Positions 34,101 to 47,351 of a stretch of 64,000 nt of DNA are shown here, one piece after another. The stretch covers positions 1,192,001 to 1,256,000 of the forward strand of contig QVRM01006416.1 of the NCBI GenBank assembly GCA_003439945.1, written 5' to 3'. The first letter of the stretch is position 1, and every line of letters begins with the position of its first letter. Made by a program: the position numbers and the translations under genes. Source of the DNA: Dermanyssus gallinae (taxonomy: Eukaryota > Arthropoda > Arachnida > Mesostigmata > Dermanyssidae). The notes under the pieces are model-generated. The model was not told the origin of the DNA, searched no databases, and worked only from the letters and a program-made list of their open reading frames with translations.

Positions 34101-34460
34101 TCTATGGTGTCGTTAAATTATCAATTAAATTTAGACGTCGTTCTTTGTGAGTCAGTCGTAGGAATTGTGGTCGTCGCTGTACAAACAGTGGCATGGCACA
34201 TAGTTAGTGGTGTAGTGAGTAGTTAAAGTATTCGACGTCGTAGTAATAGTACCGCCATAGCGGTAGGCGGCTGGCTATCCCATCGACGAAACGAGATTGC
34301 AGTGCAGACCAGGTGTGCGTCGTTCCGCCGCATACACGCCGTTGGCCCAGCTGTGGCAGATTCCAGGCCCTGTCGTTTGCCCTGCTAGGTCCCGCCGGAA
34401 CTCTCGCGGCGGCAGGCTCCCACATACATCAAACAGAACGTAGGTTTGACTATTGCTACT
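34101..34460. other. Unique sequence, no gene
   Basis: Nothing is recognised. Confidence 0.4.
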
Positions 34461-34519
34461 AAAGTCAAGTTTTCGGGCTGACCCTCAGCCAAGACAGATT
34501 TAACGTCCACGGAACTGTT
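34461..34519 (-). mobile_element. SINE-A fragment, 3' end only (minus strand)
   Basis: CAAGTTTTCGGGCTGACCCT and ACGTCCACGGAACTGTTG match the 3' part of copies 1, 3 and 4. The tRNA-like head is absent and an ACTACT tract (34521-34566) follows. This is consistent with 5' truncation during retrotransposition. Confidence 0.8.
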
Positions 34520-34566
34520 GACTACAGCTACTACTACGACTACTATTTCTACTACGACTACGAGTA

Positions 34567-36871
34567 CTGTTGGTGCTACTACAAGAACAACAACTTTTCC
34601 TTACCTTGGTCGGTCATGCCGTGCAATAATGTGCATTCTGTAAAATTGCAAATTCTGTAAAAGGACCACAACAACAACAACATCAACAACAACGACAATG
34701 AGAGATGGCAACGAACAATACATATATGTTTCCGTTAATTTATGCCAAATAGTCTAGTTTCTTTTGGACCATGGCGGCAACGGCGACGAACGTAAGTCAG
34801 CCAGTCAGTTCGTCAGCAGGGGATACGAGAACGACGGTGGTGCTTCGACTTCGTTGAAGTTAGTGAATGAAGTGACATACGATGTACAGCGTGTCCGGCG
34901 TTTTTACGGCGGATAAACAAAAGCATGCTGGCTTGTTTGCCATGCGTAAACCGCGCCGAAGGGCCTCGAGGGCCGCTTGAAATTAAAAGACAGGGACAGG
35001 AGGTCGGGGGCTACTTCCTAGAGCCGTGCCATGCCTGATGGTAATTGTAAACATCGTCATCGCCGTTGTTATTGTTGTTATTGTTGTTGCTGTTGTTGTC
35101 GGTGTTGCTGTTGTTGTCGGTGTTGTCGGTGTTCTCGTTATTGCTCATACTTTGCTGGCTTGGTCAAAGTCAAATACGAGTAGCAGTGGTACATTGGTAC
35201 TGCTTGGTTGTTTCCCGCATAATTCTTCACGTATATCATTACGGGGAAAATAACTAGGCAGTATTGCTGCTGCGTACTAACAACAATCACGATATTGTTA
35301 TTGTTGAAAGGCTCTTGCTTATGATGGTGCTACAGATGCTATCACCTTGTTTGTGGCCAGTTCACTCTTAACGACGGATCTAGTATTGGCGCTTCTTTGC
35401 TTTCGTCAATGGTGTTCATGGTGCAAGCAAACGCAAGCGACAACAAAGCAAGCAAGGCGTGTCCCGCCATGCTTCTCAAGAACTTGTCCGTTTAAATGTA
35501 AACTAAGAACGTTTTATTAGACGGCACGATGTAGAACCGACCCTTAAAGCAACCGAGCAGCCACTGCGAAAACTGCATTTTTACTTCAATACCTGTTTTT
35601 GAGCTGGCATATATCTACTATGAAGGTCGCTTCCAAAGCTTCAAAGTAGCTTTGTGCCGCACTGGCCCACCGGGAAAAAAAATTATCGTATATACATACT
35701 TATACAGACCGGAAGTTCTAATGGGATAAGTTGCAGAACACCCTATTTATTGTTGTATGCGGGTGTAGGCAACTTTGAGAACAAAAATAGTACTAAATTG
35801 CAGTTATTAGAGTGACGTTTGTACTGATTCCTACCGTATGAGTTTCGTTTTCGTAGACCTTACTAGCATTCTGTATAATTGCACTGATGTTCTACAGCAA
35901 CCATTGTAGAAGTTAAGGTTTGTCTATTTTGTCCTTAGCTTTTTGAACTTTTATGTTTTAATTAGTTTTAAACAAAGTTTCATTGTTGATTGTGCAGTCA
36001 GTTCATGTTTGATTCATCTGGAGTACAACTCCATAAAATCGTAAATGCTGGTGGCTTACCAATGTTTTTTTTATAACAACTAAGTAAGCTGGGACTTTAA
36101 AATGTAAAAGCATGTCGTAACTTAGAAATGAGCGTCTTGAGCTCGCCAACGTGGTGACTTTAGCAACTCTGACACGTCACACCTAGATGCGATACGCCCT
36201 ATTTTTCCACAGATGATTGCAAATTTGTCAATCTTTGCATCTCCACACATCTGGAAATGGAGATTGGAGTGTGTTTAATGACCAGTTGTCTGCGTAGCTA
36301 CCGGGACGTCGTGGACAGTCTTAAGGAGAAAGGCAAATCAAAACTACACTGGACTCCGCGGCATCAGTCTCGTTTACTACTCTTGTTCGCCCTTTCCCAA
36401 AAAAAAGAACAAAGGTAGTACTCTCTTGTTCATAAAGACTTTATAAAAAAAAGTCCTCGCATCGAATGCAGGATCTCCTTTCCGTAAAATCCAAAACAAA
36501 GCAGTGTCGTATCAAAGCGACCTGAAAATTCGCCACTAAATAAACTGACCCCCATTAATGCAGTATTGTATTCAAACAGATCTTCTATATTCTTAGAGCA
36601 ATAGACGTGCGTCGAGCCTAATCCAGGCTTTTGTATTGCATTGTTTTATGCATACGGGGTATAACAAATCGCTATTTTACATCCGCTGTGTTGTCAGAAT
36701 CGCCCTAAATAGCCACAAAAACCCGCTTAGCACAACACAACGACACACGCATCCGAGCGATAATACCAACAGAAACAAAAGCAGCAGCAATTGCAACAAT
36801 ACATTTGTCTCAGCTGTTTTGGCTAGGTTAAGCCACGAAGATTATACACTTCACTGTTCAGTATGTAAGCA
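34567..36871. other. Long unique AT-rich stretch, no gene
   Basis: One TTG field at 35062-35135; the rest (35256-36630) has almost no long open frame and no repeat. It is typical of intergenic or intronic DNA. Confidence 0.5.
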
Positions 36872-37012
<141 letters not shown>

Positions 37013-37484
37013 TCATTTAGTTTAGTATTATTAACACCGGCGGCCGGTAATAAGCGGTAGACCGGAACAATCTGCGAAATAGAGGGTGATGACAGTAATA
37101 ATTCCAATGCAATGCAAATCTCTAGCTTCTTCACTAGCTATATGAAGGTGTATACGAATATGATATACGGCATACAGCAGAAGTCGGGCCATATACGAGA
37201 TGCGCGCCGCGGATGCGTGCGGGACTACGTGGTCTTGTGTGTGGTGTTCATAGAAATGTGCCTGTTTGTGCATATCTACTGAGCGCTTTTTTGGCAACTT
37301 TGTAAACATATCGGTAAAAGATAAGTCAGTCCTACTAGCCGTCGTTTGTGATCATTGTTGCCGCGTTGCAATGTCTAATTTGGATTAAAATCTATTTAGC
37401 GCCGGACCGGCTACGAAGACTATCTTGTGTGACAGACATCTAGTGAACAGCGCGTGTCAGCAGCAAAAATAACATCATTATCAT
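37013..37484. other. Unique sequence, no gene
   Basis: Nothing is recognised beyond the possible retroelement edge at 37005-37035. Confidence 0.4.
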
Positions 37485-37725
37485 CAACAACAACAACAGC
37501 AACAACAATAACAAAAACAACAACAACGGTAGCAGCAGTTACTAAGCTGACTAAAACGAACCAAAGGTGATGGAAGCACGAGGACTTTAAATAACAGTGG
37601 TAGTAACAGCAACAAGAACAACAGCAACAAGAACAACAACAACAACAACAACAACAACAATAACAACAACAGCAGCAGCAGCAACGACAACAACAACGAC
37701 AACAACAACAGCGACGATACGCAGC
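37485..37725. repeat. Two (CAA)n fields
   Basis: CAA triplets at 37485-37540 and 37600-37712, the second with CAGCAGCAGCAGCAACGACA. Confidence 0.9.
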
Positions 37726-37884
37726 CAGCCGCCGAGAGGGTCGAGGGTCCGGACCTCTAGACCCGCTAAACGGGTTAGTCAGTTGTCTCGCCATTGACCG
37801 AAAACAACATAAGCACACTTTGAGCCAATAGTGGCGGCGGCGGCGGCCGCCAAAGCTGCGAACAGAAGAAAGTCGACGTTTAAT

Positions 37885-38175
37885 AGCAGCAGCAACAACA
37901 ACAACAGCAGCAACATCATCAACAACAACAACATTCCAAAACACATGCACACACATACAAAAAATAAGAAAGGCTAGCAAGCAACTTCTGTTTGACCAAG
38001 AATCTACGTCGCACGACAACCACGATTACGGGGATTTTTACTATTCACTACAATCAGCATAATCATCATCATCATCACCATCACCATCATCATCATCATC
38101 ATTACCATCATCATCACCATCGATCGTTATCGGCATCAGCAACAGCAGTAACAGTAGTAGTAGTAATAGCAGTAA
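37885..38175. repeat. CAG/CAA tract then long (CAT)n tract
   Basis: CAA/CAG at 37886-37933, (CAT/CAC)n at 38055-38125 and CAG/GTA at 38135-38170. Confidence 0.85.
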
Positions 38176-39327
<1,152 letters not shown>

Positions 39328-40301
39328 TATTATTATCATTCAGTTATTACAATTGTGGGGTATGAACGTTTATGCCAGGTTTATCCTGCTCCGGTCGCTT
39401 TCTATCAATTCATGGCGCCTATGATGGAAGCCACATTTCCTCTACAAACGGCCAAAGACATCATCTGTCTCAGAAACATGGCCTCGCGTCGATCGCCCGT
39501 AACTTCTGCTATGCGTTTTCCGATATCTTTTAGGATTTTCGCTGTACCTGAGCTGATGGGGCCAAGCGTCTCTAATGTAATGGGTACAAAGTGGTAGCTT
39601 CTAGATAGCTCGAGATACTTCCTTCGTTTTTCAGAATCCGCGCGCTCGGCTACCCATCCCGACTCAACGGCGCTGTGGTGTAAATACGATAAGGCCGCCG
39701 TGCATGAAACCGTTACATCCCATACAAGGCTTTTTCCGTGTGACCACAACGGGATGGTGACCCCGTCAGGCCGCAGCTCACTACTGCCATTAAGGCCATT
39801 CGGCTCCGGTGTAGATGGTATCCCTGCCCTTCTAAGAGCTCTTCTAACTATGGCGTTAAGTTCAGCGTGTCTTGTAATTCTGCCGGAACTTTTCAGACAG
39901 CTTAACGGGTGTAACCCGTCAGAGTCAACAGGTTGGCCGCATCGCAGACATGAGAAGGGCTGGCAGACGGTGGCGCCTATTCTAAGGGCTGACACCATGC
40001 GGAAAGAGTTTGGGTCCAGCATGGTGCCAAGCTGACAGGAGGGCAGCGCTTGAAGCCAGCCCCCGCTGAAGGGATGTTGAGCCGCTAGAAAGACGGCACG
40101 CTCTCTTGCTGATGTTAGGCTATCTGTTATATCTCGTGCGGACTTCTTAGTTTTGCAAGCGTCGAGAAGATTTTGACTCACGTGTTCTCTCAGAGGGCCG
40201 GGGTCGAGTTGACTTCTGACTGTGGTATCCGCCACTATTGCTGCCTTTTGTAGTTCAATCTTTGCTTCCTCGTCAATGAGTGATTCCGCCAGGAAGCACT
40301 T
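39328..40301 (-). mobile_element. RLE-type non-LTR retrotransposon, 5'-truncated copy A
   Basis: The minus-strand fragment runs from a truncated 5' edge at about 40301, through the C-terminal coding part and a short 3' untranslated region with CCCACAATTGTAATAACTG, to an (AAT)n tail at 39327. Both edges are ATT repeats (39061-39327 and 40302-40342). The C-terminal endonuclease type is that of R2/R4/NeSL/CRE-like elements, several of which are known for site-specific insertion. Of these, Dong (R4 clade) is known to sit in TAA repeats. The clade cannot be fixed without the RT core. Confidence 0.8.
39405..40301 (-). CDS. Retrotransposon polyprotein C-terminus with restriction-like endonuclease
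   Basis: This is the only intact protein-level retroelement piece here: about 298 codons without a stop, ending at a TGA at 39405-39407. It is 5'-truncated, so the real start is lost and the GTG at 40235 is only an in-frame codon. Counting from that codon, a zinc-knuckle-like CLRCGQPVDSDGLHPLSC lies at residues 96-113 (C-x2-C-x9-H-x3-C). [19 protein letters not shown] follows, an R-P-D-x15-D motif with Asp157 and Asp173, then EKRRKY at 202-207. This order (CCHC, then PD...D, then basic KY) is that of the restriction-like endonuclease that nicks the target before reverse transcription. The final RGNVASIIGAMN is the conserved C-terminal tail seen also in copies B and D. It lacks the RT core, so it cannot act alone. 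Confidence 0.75.
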   Translation of the reverse strand, partial: KCFLAESLIDEEAKIELQKAAIVADTTVRSQLDPGPLREHVSQNLLDACKTKKSARDITDSLTSARERAVFLAAQHPFSGGWLQALPSCQLGTMLDPNSFRMVSALRIGATVCQPFSCLRCGQPVDSDGLHPLSCLKSSGRITRHAELNAIVRRALRRAGIPSTPEPNGLNGSSELRPDGVTIPLWSHGKSLVWDVTVSCTAALSYLHHSAVESGWVAERADSEKRRKYLELSRSYHFVPITLETLGPISSGTAKILKDIGKRIAEVTGDRREAMFLRQMMSLAVCRGNVASIIGAMN

Positions 40302-40342
40302 ATATTTATTATTATTATTACTTATTATTATTATTATTATTA
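40302..40342. repeat. (ATT)n tail between copies A and B
   Basis: Two short ATT runs split by TTAC. It is the tail of copy B (minus strand) and at the same time the 5' flank of copy A. Confidence 0.9.
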
Positions 40343-40984
<642 letters not shown>

Positions 40985-41068
40985 TATTAAATTTTTCAGT
41001 ATTTCCCTTTAATTGTGGGACCCAAACGTGTACCCGCGTAGGCTCACCCCCCCCTCCTCAATCCATCC
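40985..41068 (-). mobile_element. RLE-type retrotransposon copy C, 3' end only
   Basis: Only about 85 bp: the final ATG-GAT-TGA codons and the 3' untranslated part (GGGTACACGTTTGGGTCCCA then CAATTAAAGGGAAATACTG, minus strand). It is very close to copy B over this part. ATT repeats lie on both sides. Confidence 0.85.
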
Positions 41069-41097
41069 TTATTATTCCCTCCTTAATTAATCCCTCC

Positions 41098-41129
<32 letters not shown>

Positions 41130-41131
41130 TA
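41069..41131. repeat. ATT repeats with a duplicated CCCTCCTTA block
   Basis: TTATTATTCCCTCCTTAATTAATCCCTCCTTATTATT: the CCCTCCTTA block occurs twice, then (ATT)n to 41131. This is the 5' side of copy C. Confidence 0.8.
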
Positions 41132-41521
41132 TATTACAACCACAGTCGGACACCGCCCGCTGTTACGGTAGCTGTCCCCAGCATTGCCTGGTAATCTCGG
41201 TTGTTGCCGTTGACTTTGCTGGTGGTTGCCGGACTGTTGCCGAGCGGATAACAAGCCATGGGCCCGGTAGCGACTGCCGGCGACTACTGCTGCTGCTGCT
41301 GCTGGTGCAGCCGCCGCCGACGGGCCTGCCCGGTCCCATGACTCGGTGTTCGCTTGCTACATAGGCGCGCTAAGAACGTCGATATCGCGACATGAGCCGC
41401 CACGATTTTTCCGCGTGTGCGGCGGAGACGATACAGCCTCGCTGCACTGCTCACTAGACGTAACGTGTCGTAGCTAGATTTTGCTGCTACAGTCATCACT
41501 ATCACGCTGCTAGTCTGACAC
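41132..41521. other. Unique sequence, no gene
   Basis: (CTG)n at 41287-41306. Otherwise it is GC-richer unique DNA without a recognised feature. Confidence 0.45.
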
Positions 41522-41523
41522 CT

Positions 41524-41562
<39 letters not shown>

Positions 41563-41715
41563 GCAGCAGCAGCAGCAACAACAACAACAGCAACAACAAT
41601 AGCAGCAGCAACAACAACAACAACAACAACAACAGCAACAGCAACAACAACAACAGCATCAACAACAGTAACAACAACAACAGCAGTACCTCCACCACCA
41701 CCAACAGCAGCAACA
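41522..41715. repeat. Long (CAA)n array with CAG variants
   Basis: About 64 triplets; the minus strand is one continuous Leu run in one frame. Confidence 0.95.
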
Positions 41716-42528
41716 ACGTTATTAATATTACTGTTACTGCTTATTCTGCTTCAGCAGCTCCTACTGCTGCTATTAGCAAGGCTTTCGTTCTTGTTGATGC
41801 TGCTATTGTTGTGATTGGTGCTTTGTTGTGGGATAGTTTTCTTGTTGTTGTTGTTGTTGAAGAAACGACAACGGGCTTAGGATCGGCCGGCGTCGGCCAG
41901 CACGTTCTGTCATGGATAGATAAATCCCTGATTAGTAGAAGATCGGGGGTGTGGTTGTCTTGTCAGGAAGTTGCCATGCAGGGTTGGATCGTGAGCTGGA
42001 ATGATGAAGCTGGTCGAACTATTGTTATTGTTTGTTGTTATTGTTGTTGTTGTTGCTGTGGTATTCGTTTGCTGTTGCCACCAAATTGTTGTCAAGTCGG
42101 AATTGTGAGGGGGCCGTCTTCCCGCTTTGGTCACGGAATAAATGACGGCTTCACGGACTGGCAGCTCTAAAGGATCGAATAAGCATCCGACAGGATGACA
42201 GGGTAGAGTACAAAGGTGGAGATTGAGGAAGAGTTTTAGAGAGAAAGAGAAGCAGTTAGTAAGAGATTCACGCATTAAAAGATAATTAGCACTGCACTCT
42301 ATTTTACATTTTGGATTTACCTTAAACGGCGCGGTAGTTAATTTAGTGGTATAGCTATTGAGACGGACATAAAGGTCATTTACGAGATTAAGCGCTACCT
42401 TATCTCATTGCTTTTTAGGGTTTTCTATTTAGATAAAAATACAATATGATTGCGTTTACCTTGTTTGCCTCTAATAGAATATGTATATTTTGGTCGTTGG
42501 TATCGCCTAATGATTATTACATAAGGTA

Positions 42529-42531
<3 letters not shown>
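41716..42531. other. Unique sequence, no gene
   Basis: Short TTG tracts at 41842-41860 and 42023-42060. The rest is AT-rich with nothing recognisable. Confidence 0.45.

Positions 42532-42617
<86 letters not shown>
42532..42617. repeat. (TA)n array
   Basis: About 42 TA units with one ACATA step; a second short tract lies at 42739-42768. Confidence 0.95.
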
Positions 42618-42768
42618 GCCTAAGATATATTTACTCACTCTAATACCACATAGAGAAGACAGCCCCGCTTCAAGCTATGGAACACGTCAGCAGCATTTGG
42701 GGAGAAAATGTATACATAGAAATACATTTTCAGGCACAATATATATATATATATATCTATATATATGC

Positions 42769-43248
42769 GTAGTTAAATGTGAGTCTACATCTGGTTTCGT
42801 AGCTAGTCATGTATGCGTTGTTTACTATGCTTATCTATGTGCTGTATTATGCTCTATTCAGATAACCACAACAACGCATATCCCAGCCCGCCCTACAACA
42901 GTTCCAGCGACAATTTACAGTCGTTCCGACGTTCTGGTGGACGCTCGTGTCTCTTTGCGCGCTGATCCGTCTGATCCGATCTGAAGCTAAATGACGCTTC
43001 TTGTCGCAGCTCAATCGTGGCGCGTCCTAGCGCTCTCTGGGTGCATCCAGGGATATGGGGAAATGCTCCACAACCATTCTGTACCCTGTAGATGTTCTAT
43101 GTCCACGAAATGGCCGATAATAGCGACACCATTGAGAGTATAACCAAGTGGCTGGAAGGCTATCACCTCCAGTGATCACAGTGATCGCCGCTAGTGCAAA
43201 AACGGGCGCAACGATTACCTATGCAATGAGAATAATGATGGCGTGGAC
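42769..43248. other. Unique sequence, no gene
   Basis: Nothing is recognised. Confidence 0.4.
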
Positions 43249-43405
43249 GCCAACAACAACAACAACAGCAGCAACAACAACAATAATAGCAATATTAGTA
43301 ACATCAGCAACAACAACAACAATAACAATACTAGTAACATCAGCAACAACAGCAACAATAATAGCAATACTAGTAACATCAGCAACAACAATAACAACCA
43401 CTTGT
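43249..43405. repeat. CAA minisatellite with 36-39 bp unit
   Basis: AATACTAGTAACATCAGCAA recurs at 43291 (as AATATTAG), 43327 and 43366, with CAACAACAACAATA between. A higher-order repeat built on CAA. Confidence 0.9.
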
Positions 43406-43624
43406 AACAAGCACAAATCAGCACAACACACATTCAGCCGTCAGGCACGGAGCAGCAACAACCAGCGCACTAAACACAACATCGTCGACGGTGAATTTGA
43501 ATTTACCACAGCCAAATCGACGAACCCCGACAATTGTTGACCACTGACGGCAGCGGATCGGTTGAGCCTCAAAGCTGTCAATATCGTCACCATCTTTGTC
43601 ACCATATTGCTTCGCCGCCGTGTT

Positions 43625-43800
43625 CTTTGTAGTCGTCGTTGTTTTTGTTGTCGTTGTTGCTGCTGCTGCTGTTAGCTGTGTTGTTGGCGGTGTTATTGTT
43701 GTTGTCGGTGTTGTTCTTGTCGGTGTTATTGTTGTTGTTGCTGTTGTTGTTGTTGTTGTTGCTGTTGTTGTCGTAGTGCTGTTGATGTTGTCGAAGTGAT
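43625..43800. repeat. TTG/GTC triplet field
   Basis: Imperfect TTG, GTC, CTG and GGTGTTATT blocks. It lies 220 bp beyond the CAA field and is of opposite strand sense. Confidence 0.9.
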
Positions 43801-44003
43801 GTTGATCAGTCACACACGTGACGGCAACGGATGACATCTAGTCGCCGGTTCGATGAACTAGAGCCGAGATAGACAGACAAGCAAACAGACAGTCAGATCG
43901 GTCGACCGGCAGATAAACACACAGGACGAAGGCATGCCGTAATTCTCTCGTAATGCGAGCGGTGATGAGCACTGTGACTCGCTGACAGTTTTCTCGTCGA
44001 CAG

Positions 44004-44075
44004 GTGCTCAATTCCGGGGCTCCAACAACAACAAGATGGACAAGCCGCTGCAGTCGTCACCAGTGGGAGACCAAG
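44004..44075 (+). CDS. Short possible exon with ATG in good context (low confidence)
   Basis: A 72-bp stretch is preceded by a pyrimidine-containing acceptor-like TTTTCTCGTCGACAG and followed by AAG/GTGGTT, a weak donor. An ATG at 44036 in the context AACAAGATGG opens MDKPLQSSPVGDQ up to the boundary. Another frame across the whole 72 bp is also open. No family is recognised; listed because acceptor, start and donor coincide. Confidence 0.15.
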
Positions 44076-44458
44076 GTGGTTCTCTCGTTTTCTCCCCCCC
44101 CCCTTTCTCTCTTTCTCTGTGTGTGTCTCTCTTGTTTCCTACCTGGCTCAATCTCTTGCTACTACATCTACCTCCAAGTGTCTAGGTTTATTAATTGTTT
44201 GCCAGTTGTGCATCTTTGCAGTTGTTTAACACCGACACCACTCTCTCGGTTTTGCTTTCGCTCTCCCTCTCGCTGTTGCGAGTTGCGCCGTTCTCTCGTC
44301 ATGGGGATTTAATTGGGGTACGCGAGTGCGTACAATTCCTTCGTGTCCCCCTTGTTTTCCTCCCCCCCCCCCCCGCCCCCCGCTTTCCTTCCAAAACCAT
44401 AAGAGTTGTTTTGGTACACGAAATTGATTGATGTATGTTGCCGTTTGTCAGGTATATA

Positions 44459-44460
<2 letters not shown>
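44076..44460. other. CT-rich sequence with two C-runs
   Basis: TCTCGTTTTCTCC and C10 at about 44093-44102, CTCTCTTTCTC to 44135 and C14 at 44363-44376. Strongly pyrimidine-biased on the plus strand, as in some introns. Confidence 0.6.

Positions 44461-44513
<53 letters not shown>
44461..44513. repeat. (TA)n array
   Basis: About 25 TA units. Confidence 0.95.
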
Positions 44514-44515
<2 letters not shown>

Positions 44516-44536
44516 ATCAGAAAGCAAGATCAATAA

Positions 44537-44740
44537 TCATCAAATCGATCGTTTTGTGCGCTGGTTTGGATCGGAGCACACGAACAGCGGCATTTGGTGC
44601 AAGGTAGTGGTGGTGGTGGTGGTGGCAGGGATGGCCAGCCGTCCCATGCCGAGGTGCTGCAGCGGCTGCAGCATTCGCCTGCATGGTTGAATCTAGCCGC
44701 AATGCCTGCTGTCGAACATCAAAGCAATCAAATCAATTGA
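44537..44740 (+). CDS. Possible terminal exon (low confidence)
   Basis: A plus-strand frame is open from 44537 to a TGA at 44738. After a Gly6 tract (GGT repeats, 44609-44626) it reads DGQPSHAEVLQRLQHSPAWL then NLAAMPAVEHQSNQIN and is followed directly by GAATAAAAGG. Composition is protein-like, with an amphipathic look to EVLQRLQ. No ATG opens it, so it could only be an internal or last exon. It cannot be joined to the 44004-44075 candidate with a consistent phase by eye, so both stay provisional. Confidence 0.18.
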   Translation, partial: SSNRSFCALVWIGAHEQRHLVQGSGGGGGGRDGQPSHAEVLQRLQHSPAWLNLAAMPAVEHQSNQIN

Positions 44741-45535
44741 ATAAAAGGACGGAGATGAAACGACAACCGAACAGCGCCGAAGAGAAGACGTCAACAAATC
44801 GAACTGAGCTAAATTGAATCGAAGCTGTGCCGTCCTAAAGCGACCAGCTAGCTCATCCAGCAGATGCAGCAGGAAATTGGCGTCAACGACGATTGGGGAC
44901 GTGATAAGCTAGACAAATCAAAAAAGAAACAAACCAAAAAAAAACGAGACAAAAACTAACGTGGGTGGGATTTGGGTTAAATCGTGGGTTCGATCGGTGG
45001 TACTAAGAGGCGATGTTGGTGATATACGCTGTACTGCCGACGAGGCACCAACAAACAACGATCGAAGCAGCAAATAAAAACCCCACAACTGCGAAAGTAA
45101 TGGCGGTGTGTGGCAACGGGCGCTTACACTGAGGACCAGGGGCTCGCTTGTTCAAGCCTTTCACCAACTAATGACCAAGTAACCAACCCAATCAAGCTGC
45201 TGTGGATTGACGTAATGGCTTACGTGGCCAACACGAATAATGAAAGCAATCATACCAAAGAAATTATATTTGTTTACAAATAAAAAACAAAACATTGTAA
45301 ATTACAACGTCAAACGACAAAAATACCGCTACTGCCGCCCACCAACAGCAACAATAAGTCAGGCACTTAACAGTGTATGACAAGCAACGAAATGACAACC
45401 ATTTTTTGGTGATGTGAATCGCGCGCTCAAATCGAGAAAATTAGAAGTCGACAAACTTGGAATACATTTGGGGACAAGATTATTCTGCTTTTTGTACGCG
45501 AACTGAATCGGTATTGCTGACTGCAAGGTGATGCA
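44741..45535. other. Unique sequence, no gene
   Basis: A-rich tracts near 44920-44950. Two B-box-like strings (GGGTTCGATC at 44986, TTGTTCAAGCC at 45150) lack a correctly spaced A-box. Confidence 0.4.
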
Positions 45536-45541
45536 GTATAT

Positions 45542-45635
<94 letters not shown>
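45536..45635. repeat. Long (TA)n array
   Basis: About 48 TA units with one TAAATA. Confidence 0.95.
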
Positions 45636-45639
<4 letters not shown>

Positions 45640-45882
45640 AGAGCGACTCGTAAGGACGACCTCGAATACCTCAGGTCATCCCATTGGAACAAACGCTTAG
45701 GCTCGGTAGCCACTTGTTGCAAATCGCCATTCAAATCGCACCATTCCAGCGCGCGTTCAGCGCGGTAGCCAACTTTAAACAAGGACTATTCTTATTCTAG
45801 CGGCAAACCTCTCGTTGGCTTTGTTTGCGTTTCATGCCCGGCTCACCGTATGGCCGTACGACTATACAGGAAGGTCATTGGA

Positions 45883-45888
<6 letters not shown>
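45636..45888. other. Unidentified 250-bp segment bounded by TA arrays
   Basis: It lies between (TA)n at 45536-45635 and 45889-45915. GCTCGGTAGCCACTTGTTGC and GCGCGGTAGCCAACTT are related blocks within it, 60 bp apart. The minus strand reads ERALEWCDLNGDLQQVATEP in an open frame, the plus strand [16 protein letters not shown]. The layout mirrors the other repeat-bounded transposon relics, but I cannot name a family. Confidence 0.4.
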
Positions 45889-45914
<26 letters not shown>

Positions 45915-45915
45915 C
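45889..45915. repeat. (TA)n microsatellite
   Basis: About 13 TA units. Confidence 0.95.
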
Positions 45916-47005
45916 ATGCAAATTTTGATAATCCGATGCTATCGCGTCGTAACCTTTGTGATCACAAACGTTTTACTATTGTAAACATCCCGCTCGCTGC
46001 CTGTTGTGTACCTATCAACACGCGTCTACAACTGCATTGTTACCTGCTGTTACAACGAGTATTATTATTCCTATTATCGGCTGATGACCACTAGTAGAAA
46101 AACTCTGATAGAAACAAGCATTTAAAGTGAATGTATCCGTTTTATTCGTGTAAATGTTGGCAAAACGACGTTACGTTGCTGTAAACGATTCCTGAACGTG
46201 TTGCCTCCACGGTGTACACCAAATGACAATTCCTGAAAAATATGCAAAACAACATACGAAATTTCTAAAAATGCATGTCCAGTTGACAATGACAAGAGAA
46301 ACAATAATTAAAAATCGTATTAAATACTTGCTATTGCTGTTACTATCATTAATCACAAAAAGGCGACGCCTTCCGAAATACCTGAGTATTACAACAACGT
46401 CAATATGTGTTGTTTGTGCGACAGTAAAAGGCGTGTTTTTTTCGTCTTAGGAAAGATAACCATTTTTCCGAAGCCTTGTGTACAACATACTTGGGCAAAA
46501 ACAGCTACTTACGATCGGAGGATAGTCTATAATTAAAACTTAAAAATGTTTAATTCTAGCTACTTATAATATATATCTGATCCTAGTTTTAGCTTTATCC
46601 ACCAACCCCACAACCCGAGTGTCGCACTCAATTGTCCTGTTAGCACAGGGTAATAACAATAAACCTGTTGCCTGCCAAAAAAACTGCCATTTACCACTGT
46701 AGCCACAACAATCGTAGACATTGAGTATTGAGTAGATGAGTAGGTGGTAATAAATACAACGCTCAAAGCGATGCAGACGACGTGTATCACCGGCCTTGCG
46801 CGCCCGCAGTTCAAAGCTTCACTATACCGATTGTCGACGATTGTCGTGTTCGGCGCTTTGCACAAGTGGCACTGACGCAGTCTCAATATCTCTTTCGCAT
46901 TGATTTATTCTCACTGCTAGATCATGCATATATATTTAGCATTCGGCGTTTGTGCCACAGGCCGTAACGCCTTTGAATCAATATTTATTTATATAACTTT
47001 TTATG

Positions 47006-47009
<4 letters not shown>
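45916..47009. other. Unique AT-rich sequence, no gene
   Basis: Short frames on both strands without motifs. Confidence 0.45.

Positions 47010-47038
<29 letters not shown>
47010..47038. repeat. (TA)n microsatellite
   Basis: About 14 TA units. Confidence 0.95.
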
Positions 47039-47041
<3 letters not shown>

Positions 47042-47157
47042 CGAATTTATTTAACTTTTAATGCGGTGCAACTATTGACCCCCAGTGAGCGACACAACAA
47101 ACTACACTAGCTCTACGCCTGCACTCGGTGCTGTCCACCTGGACAAGGTGTCAAGCA

Positions 47158-47158
47158 G

Positions 47159-47193
<35 letters not shown>

Positions 47194-47210
47194 TATATTT
47201 ATATATACAT

Positions 47211-47294
<84 letters not shown>

Positions 47295-47304
47295 ATATAT
47301 ATAT

Positions 47305-47345
<41 letters not shown>
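47158..47345. repeat. Long compound (TA)n array with TATTAAATA interruptions
   Basis: About 185 bp. TATATATATTAAATATATAT-type blocks occur twice (about 47240 and 47298) at a spacing of about 58 bp, implying duplication within the array. Confidence 0.95.

Positions 47346-47351
<6 letters not shown>

Noticed and set aside
44980..45160. B-box-like GGGTTCGATC and TTGTTCAAGCC
   Set aside because: No matching A-box 30-60 bp upstream and no tRNA fold.
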